Positions 1-4,622 of a stretch of 7,172 nucleotides of DNA are shown piece by piece; within the stretch, counting starts at the first letter, position 1, and the number at the start of each line of letters is the position of its first letter. Source of the DNA: Planctomycetaceae bacterium (lineage in GTDB: Bacteria > Planctomycetota > Planctomycetia > Pirellulales > Pirellulaceae). The stretch lies in contig DNWZ01000308.1 of assembly GCA_003506095.1 (NCBI GenBank), positions 1 to 7,172 of the forward strand, in the 5' to 3' direction. The translations under genes were made by a program, and so were the position numbers. A model generated the notes under the pieces. The model saw only the letters and a program-made list of their open reading frames with translations, was not told the origin of the DNA and ran no database searches.

Positions 1-38
1 GAATCGATTTGGCACCAGCAAGGATTGCACTGATCACG

Positions 39-782
39 ATGCTTTCACTTTTTCGCCGCTGGCATATCCGCAGATTATTGAATCAGCCACTCAGCCCTGA
101 CCGCGCCCAGTGGCTGAAGGCTAGCATCGCGGCACATCAGAGACTCGACGATCCGATGAGACGACGCCTGGAACAAATCGTCGCCGTCATGTTAGCCCGT
201 TGTCACTGGGAAGCTTGTGAAGGACTGGTGCTGCGTGATGAAATGCGAACTCGCATCGCAGGTCACGCCGCCGTGATGCTTCTGGGGGCCAAGGATTACT
301 ACTTCGATTCGGTCTCAGTCATTCTCGTTTTTCCGGGGGTCATTCGCCGCCGTGATCAATCACGACAATCGCCCACCGTCGGCGAAGCGTGGTCCAATGG
401 CGGTGTCGTCTTATCATGGGCGGAAGTCGAAAGGATTGGCACCGACGGAAACGCGCACAATGTTGTGATCCACGAGTTCGCGCATCACTTGGATGGGCGC
501 GATGGCGAAATGGGCGGATCGATTCCGTTTTCTAGCACTGCCGACCAAGCGGATTGGACACGCGTGGCTGCTATCGAATATGAACAGCTGTTAGAAGATG
601 TACAAAGGCGGCGTGCCACGGTATTTGATCCTTATGGCGCAACCAATCAGGCCGAATTCTTTGCCGTTGCCAGTGAAGCTTTTTTTGAACAACCCAATCG
701 AACTCGTTATCACCATCAGGATCTGTTCGACTTGTTGACAAAATTTTACCAGATCGACCCTAGAGCCTGGAACGATCACTAA
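39..782 (+). CDS. mtfA: MtfA-like zinc-dependent peptidase (M90 family)
   Basis: Predicted cytosolic zinc metallopeptidase of the MtfA family, 247 aa (E. coli MtfA is about 265). The zinc-binding and catalytic motif HEFAHHLD lies at residues 145-152: His145 and His149 are metal ligands and Glu146 the catalytic base. The family's downstream acidic motif is present as EFFAVASEAFFE (residues 206-217), which should supply the third ligand. The N-terminus, MLSLFRRWHIRRLL, has the basic and hydrophobic opening typical of the family, which is why ATG 39 is preferred. The frame is open upstream and a TTG at 9 would add 10 residues without family-like sequence. An AAGGA lies at 20-24, rather far (14 nt) from the ATG. 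In E. coli MtfA binds the glucose repressor Mlc and has aminopeptidase activity; that partner is not evident here, so only peptidase function is inferred. There is no signal peptide. The gene converges on yidC. Confidence 0.88.
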   Translation: MLSLFRRWHIRRLLNQPLSPDRAQWLKASIAAHQRLDDPMRRRLEQIVAVMLARCHWEACEGLVLRDEMRTRIAGHAAVMLLGAKDYYFDSVSVILVFPGVIRRRDQSRQSPTVGEAWSNGGVVLSWAEVERIGTDGNAHNVVIHEFAHHLDGRDGEMGGSIPFSSTADQADWTRVAAIEYEQLLEDVQRRRATVFDPYGATNQAEFFAVASEAFFEQPNRTRYHHQDLFDLLTKFYQIDPRAWNDH

Positions 783-789
783 GCTTGAA

Positions 790-3255
790 TTAACGCTTGC
801 CCGAAGGTTTCTTTCGTTTATTGGGTGGCAAGGCTTTGGGCGTTTCGGGGTTGAGCTGTTCGCGAACACGATCGGCAAACGACTTCTTTTCGGTCTTCTT
901 TGCCGTCACGGTTCCGTCCACGACATCACCATCACTCATCGCCGGAATCGGCTTGGATGGTGGCAAAGTCCGTTTGACGACCATCCGCTCTGCGATACCC
1001 CACAGGCTGCTGGTAATAAAATAGATACACAAACCAGCCGGAACACGAAAAAAGAAAATGGCCATCATCAAGGTCATGATTGTCATGATCCGCTGCGTCA
1101 TTGCCTGTTGTTCATCCGTCGCCGGGGGCATGAACATTTTCTGCTGAATCAAAAACAGAATGACGACGAACACGGGCAGAATATTAAAATAGGGCCCTAA
1201 CCAACCGGTACCACGACCGGCAAGGTAGTCCCACAACCAATCGCCCCAATAATACAACATATCTGGACCGGCAAGATTATTGGCCCACTGCAACCGTGAC
1301 GATAACGCTTCTTGGCGAAGTTCGAGGTCGACGGACAAACATCGGTACAACCCGATAAAGATTGGCAACTGCAGCAACGCAGGCAAACAGCCAGCAAGCG
1401 GATTAAACCCAACACGTTTTTGAAACTCACGCTGGGCTTTAAGCCGCGCTTCCATATCATCCTTATACTTCTCCGTGATTTTCTTCAGTTCCGGAGCCAG
1501 TTCTTGCATCCGCTGGGCGTGAATGGCGGCATTCCGACTGAGCGGGAACAGACACGCGCGTACTAATACGGTCAGCAGAATGATCGCAATCGCATAATTG
1601 CCGATCATCCAATTGAATCCATGCAAGATCCAGCCGAGAAACTTCGATACGCCGCCGAACCATCCATATTCGATCGTATCAGTGAGGCCCAACGAATCGA
1701 GTAATTCAGGGGCTTTCGGCCCGGCGAACAATTGCCACTGCTGGGCAAGCTCATTTTGGGGCGGAACCTCTTTGACGACGCTGTCCAGAAAGAAGCTGAC
1801 GTTAACAGCCCGCTCTTGGTGAACGGGAATCGCGGATGCATCGGCGACGAGTGTCGCTGCGGCGCGGCGAAAATCTTTAAACTCCGTTGCACCCACAGGC
1901 GGCAAGTAGGCAACATTAAAGTATTGGGCATCGATGCCGGCATAAGCCAACGCTCGGCTCGGTTCCGGTTCGTCTTCCACGAAGATCATCTGATCGGGAT
2001 CGACCGGCTTGTTTTTACCTCGCTTAAGCAGGTCGTAACCGCTGAGCAAACGATGGCCGTCGCGCTGCGTCCGGTAAACGACATCCCGCGCAGCAGCACC
2101 ACCCATAAAGTTCGGGCTGATTTTTGTCGAATACCACCAACCTTCCAGCGTGACACCATTGGGGCCTTCAAGACGATATGCGATTTTCTGTGGCTGTTCG
2201 CCGACATTTCGAACCGCCACGTCCATATCGATCATATAGCTGGCCGGATTCAGCTTATAAGATCGAGTGATCTCTAACGGCCCGGTCGCGGTGGCGCCCA
2301 GCCGCCCCACTGGCAGAGGCAAAGTAAAGACGGCATTGCTTTGGACACCTTCGGCAGCCGTAACATCATGCGAATAAACGGCATCGGCAATCCATGCTAA
2401 ACCACTGATGCTCGACTTGCCTGTGGGGATCGAAGCGGCACCGAGTTGGCTGAGCGTAACACGGCAAGAGAGTCGGTCGAAGTTTCCGAGCACTTCGTCA
2501 GCACCGCCGGTACTGGACAATCGCACCAAGTCGAGCGGATGCTCCGATAGCGTCGCCGAGAAAACCAGCGGCTGATTGCCTGCGGAAGGTCGCAACACTT
2601 CGATCGACAGCGTTTGACCAGGAGCTGTGTTTGCCAACACCGATTCGAGATCCCCAGCAGACGAGATTGCCTTGCCCCCAACGGCGACGATCAAGTCGTC
2701 GACCATCAAGCCAGCGGGGAAATCCGGACTCGGCGATTGGGCCAACGCGGCCGGCGTGCCGGGGCCAACGACTCGCACAACGCAGCCATCGCTAGCGGGT
2801 GAGGATTTGGCTGCCAAATATCCAAGGTATCCGCTGTTGGTGTCGACTCGACGAAACTTCAGGTTGCCGCCAGCGGTTCGCTCGGTCAGCTCCAATCGTT
2901 CGACCGCACCACCACGGGCATTGAGCGTTGCCAAAATGAAATAGCCCGATGCCGGATCCATCGACCCCAGGGTGACCAGGGATGGCGACGCTTTGATTGC
3001 TTCATCGGGATCGGCATCCGCTGCGGCGACACCGCCTGCGAGCGGTTGCTCGGCGTCCGTATCGGCGACACGATCGGCATCAGCGACCTGCTGACCCGCA
3101 GCCTCGCCATCGTTGCCGACAACCGCATCGGCGACGGCAGGCTGTTTAGCGACCGGCTTTGCAGGCGGTTGGGGAACGAACATGACGTTCAACGTCATGT
3201 AGATCGCCAAAAACAGGGTCGACGTGATAAACCAGGTAAGGAGGCGACGTTCCAC
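790..3255 (-). CDS. yidC: Membrane protein insertase YidC (large form with periplasmic PDZ domain)
   Basis: YidC/Oxa1/Alb3 insertase, which places and folds membrane proteins alone or with SecYEG. It is 821 aa from GTG 3255. Order of parts: transmembrane helix 1 (about 5-27); Pro/Ala/Asp-rich linker (28-91); periplasmic beta-rich domain to about 515, interrupted by a PDZ domain at about 142-240; then the conserved insertase core. The core holds a helix with the groove arginine Arg566 (in LTVLVRACLFPLS), a cytoplasmic helical hairpin rich in charge, the hallmark NPLAGCLPALLQLPIF (618-633), helices at about 686-707 and 722-752, and a basic Lys/Arg tail that could touch the ribosome. The start is uncertain. 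GTG 3255 gives MERRLLTWF, a plausible YidC opening, but has no Shine-Dalgarno. GTG 3312 has AGGGA 9 nt upstream and would add 19 residues (840 aa) that look non-coding. The usual neighbours rnpA, rpmH and mnmE are absent; mtfA converges 7 bp away. Confidence 0.95.
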   Translation of the reverse strand: MERRLLTWFITSTLFLAIYMTLNVMFVPQPPAKPVAKQPAVADAVVGNDGEAAGQQVADADRVADTDAEQPLAGGVAAADADPDEAIKASPSLVTLGSMDPASGYFILATLNARGGAVERLELTERTAGGNLKFRRVDTNSGYLGYLAAKSSPASDGCVVRVVGPGTPAALAQSPSPDFPAGLMVDDLIVAVGGKAISSAGDLESVLANTAPGQTLSIEVLRPSAGNQPLVFSATLSEHPLDLVRLSSTGGADEVLGNFDRLSCRVTLSQLGAASIPTGKSSISGLAWIADAVYSHDVTAAEGVQSNAVFTLPLPVGRLGATATGPLEITRSYKLNPASYMIDMDVAVRNVGEQPQKIAYRLEGPNGVTLEGWWYSTKISPNFMGGAAARDVVYRTQRDGHRLLSGYDLLKRGKNKPVDPDQMIFVEDEPEPSRALAYAGIDAQYFNVAYLPPVGATEFKDFRRAAATLVADASAIPVHQERAVNVSFFLDSVVKEVPPQNELAQQWQLFAGPKAPELLDSLGLTDTIEYGWFGGVSKFLGWILHGFNWMIGNYAIAIILLTVLVRACLFPLSRNAAIHAQRMQELAPELKKITEKYKDDMEARLKAQREFQKRVGFNPLAGCLPALLQLPIFIGLYRCLSVDLELRQEALSSRLQWANNLAGPDMLYYWGDWLWDYLAGRGTGWLGPYFNILPVFVVILFLIQQKMFMPPATDEQQAMTQRIMTIMTLMMAIFFFRVPAGLCIYFITSSLWGIAERMVVKRTLPPSKPIPAMSDGDVVDGTVTAKKTEKKSFADRVREQLNPETPKALPPNKRKKPSGKR
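2536..2832 (-). other. PDZ domain encoded within yidC
   Basis: Residues about 142-240 of the YidC product read as a complete PDZ domain. A GYLGY carboxylate-binding loop (142-146) is followed by the strand DGCVVRVVGPGTPAALA, the AGLMVDDLIVAVGGKAI core (about 181-197), a helix LESVLAN, and a PGQTLSIEVLR strand. This order matches secreted-protease PDZ domains such as those of HtrA/DegP. The placement between the first membrane helix and the main periplasmic sandwich puts it in the periplasm, where it could bind C-termini or exposed hydrophobic strands of client proteins; that role is inference. Confidence 0.8.
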
Positions 3256-3490
3256 GAAAAAACTATTTAATAAAGGTGCGAATTGGGAGGTGCAGCACGC
3301 GTCGATGGCCACCCGCGCCGGTCCCTATTTTGCCCCACATCGGAGATCTGGGAAAGCCGCAACTGTCCAACACGTCGATATTTTCCACCGTCAAGGGGGC
3401 AAACCGCGTCGATTTTGATTCGACAGCAAGCTTTTGTCATGGAACGGGCTCCGTCAGTCCGATGGTAAACCCCATGGGGAATGTACGGAT
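3256..3490. promoter_or_regulatory. Divergent intergenic region between yidC and the WD40 gene
   Basis: This 235-bp stretch separates two divergent genes and should contain both promoters and 5' leaders. On the minus strand an AT-rich TATTAAAT (3272-3265) resembles a -10 box but sits only about 10 nt from GTG 3255, so use of it would give an almost leaderless yidC message. On the plus strand no convincing -35/-10 pair was found; TTGTCA at 3434-3439 resembles a -35 box without a matching -10. A perfect inverted repeat GTCGA-N7-TCGAC lies at 3408-3424. CGTCGAT occurs three times (about 3300, 3373 and 3407). No small gene is convincing; the short reading frames here overlap one another in several frames. 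Confidence 0.4.
3476..3480 (+). promoter_or_regulatory. Weak ribosome binding site for the WD40 gene
   Basis: GGGGA lies 10 nt upstream of ATG 3491. It is only a partial Shine-Dalgarno match, but it supports ATG 3491 over the in-frame TTG at 3434, which would put 19 hydrophilic residues in front of the signal peptide. Confidence 0.4.
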
Positions 3491-4522
3491 ATGACGAACA
3501 TCAAACTCAATCGTCGTCGCTGCCTAGTTGCGACCTCATCGTTGCTTGCAGCGATCATTGGAACGTCCGGCTCGGCGATTGGCGAGGGGCTTGCCGCACC
3601 GTTGAGCCGAGCGGTCGAACCGCTTGGTGAGGGATACCTTTCGCCTGTAATAACGGCGATGGCACTCGATCCACGCGGCCTGCTGTTGGCCGTGGCCGGC
3701 GATGATTACTCCATACGCCTGCTCGACACCAAAGATTTGACCGAAAAAGAACGCTTGATCGGCCATCGCGATTTGGTGCGCACGTTAGCATTTCGAGCCG
3801 ATGGGCGTTTATTGGCATCCGCTGGCAATGATGGCCGTTTGACCCTTTGGGACCGAACCAGTCAATGGTCGATTGCTCGCCAAATCAATGACCTGCCGAC
3901 CATTTTCGACATCCGATTTTCACCTGACGGCAATCAATTGGCGGCAGTCGGGTTCGACACGCAACTGATGCTGTTCGACAATGGCGATCGGCCGTCGCTG
4001 CATTGCGATTGCTCCGACCTGCGAGCGGTCAGCTACAACAGCACCGGTGACCGCCTAGCTGTCGTTGGTCGATCGGGCAAACTACACCTGTTTGACCCCC
4101 GAAGCGGTCAGGAGATCGGCGAGTTTGCGATCCACGCTTCTCGAGTTCGAGACATCGTTTTCCTGCCAGGTACGAATTGGTCAGCGACGGTGGGCGAGGA
4201 TGGTACGGCAACCATCTTTGATCTTGGAAACTATCAGATTAAGAAACAGATCGATTTCTTACCTTGCAAGCTGTTTACAGTCGCAGCGATTGACAAAACA
4301 ACGATCGCTGTCGCTGGCAGCGACAATCGAATCCGCATAGTGAATGCGACAACGGGTGAAGTGACCCGAAACATCGATATTCACAGCGGCTCAATCAACT
4401 CATTGGTGTATGCGGACGGAGTCTTATACAGCGGTGGGTTTGACGCTCAAGTTTTTAAAACGATCGTTTCCGATGGCCGAGATCCAAGATTGGCCGAGCG
4501 GGATAAAGCGACTGGACGTTAA
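3491..4522 (+). CDS. Exported WD40-repeat beta-propeller protein
   Basis: 343-aa protein with an N-terminal export signal followed by seven WD40-type repeats. The leader, NRRRCLVATSSLLAAIIG (about residues 7-24), combines consecutive arginines with a hydrophobic stretch and small residues near SGSA, so it resembles a Tat or Sec signal; no lipobox is evident. The repeats are at about 53-80, 96-122, 138-164, 177-203, 219-245, 261-286 and 302-324. Clear examples of the blade ending are LTLWDR in repeat 2, LMLFDN in repeat 3 and LHLFDP in repeat 4; repeats 6 and 7 are degenerate. Seven repeats fit one closed propeller. No catalytic domain is present, so it is probably a binding or scaffold protein outside the cytoplasm (inference). 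It lies 100 bp upstream of, and in the same direction as, the surface repeat protein, and may be co-transcribed with it. The partner or ligand is unknown. Confidence 0.85.
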   Translation: MTNIKLNRRRCLVATSSLLAAIIGTSGSAIGEGLAAPLSRAVEPLGEGYLSPVITAMALDPRGLLLAVAGDDYSIRLLDTKDLTEKERLIGHRDLVRTLAFRADGRLLASAGNDGRLTLWDRTSQWSIARQINDLPTIFDIRFSPDGNQLAAVGFDTQLMLFDNGDRPSLHCDCSDLRAVSYNSTGDRLAVVGRSGKLHLFDPRSGQEIGEFAIHASRVRDIVFLPGTNWSATVGEDGTATIFDLGNYQIKKQIDFLPCKLFTVAAIDKTTIAVAGSDNRIRIVNATTGEVTRNIDIHSGSINSLVYADGVLYSGGFDAQVFKTIVSDGRDPRLAERDKATGR

Positions 4523-4555
4523 GCACCGATGGTTAGTAGCGGCTGAACGCGATCG

Positions 4556-4576
4556 GTTTTTGTAGGCCACAAAAAC
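4556..4576. repeat. Perfect 8-bp inverted repeat (hairpin) with 5-nt loop
   Basis: GTTTTTGT and ACAAAAAC are exact reverse complements around the loop AGGCC. The stem is mostly A-U and no T-run follows on either strand, so it does not look like a standard intrinsic terminator. It could act as a weak transcript end, a processing site or a 3'-end stabiliser for the WD40 message. Confidence 0.45.
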
Positions 4577-4605
4577 GACGGTTGTAATGAGTCGACTGAG
4601 GGCAC

Positions 4606-4614
4606 AGGGAGGTG
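4606..4614 (+). promoter_or_regulatory. Strong Shine-Dalgarno for the surface-protein gene
   Basis: AGGGAGGTG, with the GGAGGT core 9 nt upstream of ATG 4623. This decides the start in favour of ATG 4623 over the in-frame ATG at 4587, whose upstream sequence has no purine-rich site. Confidence 0.7.
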
Positions 4615-4622
4615 CCCAGTAC

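Larger units (their letters stand above)
4523..4622 (+). other. Gap between WD40 gene and surface-protein gene
   Basis: This 100-bp spacer holds a hairpin (4556-4576) and the Shine-Dalgarno for the next gene. An in-frame ATG at 4587 could extend the next gene by 12 residues but has no ribosome binding site. No clear -35/-10 promoter pair was seen, so co-transcription with the WD40 gene is possible. Confidence 0.5.

Noticed and set aside
677..690. Run of seven T bases in mtfA as a slippage or termination site
   Set aside because: It encodes the expected family motif EAFFE in frame, and no hairpin precedes it.
781..798. AAGC-N10-GCTT inverted repeat at the mtfA/yidC junction as a bidirectional terminator
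   Set aside because: A 4-bp stem with a 10-nt loop is too weak and has no T-run.
1732..2277. 181-codon open frame on the plus strand opposite yidC
   Set aside because: It lies wholly antisense to well-supported yidC coding sequence, has no family-like motifs, and its length fits chance in GC-moderate coding DNA.
3224..3494. Overlapping short plus-strand frames in the yidC/WD40 spacer
   Set aside because: Three frames overlap in the same DNA, none has a good ribosome site or recognisable protein features, and they run into the start of the WD40 gene or the yidC 5' end.
4587..4622. Alternative ATG start for the surface protein at 4587
   Set aside because: No Shine-Dalgarno upstream; the strong AGGGAGGTG instead serves ATG 4623, and it would lie inside the longer reading frame.
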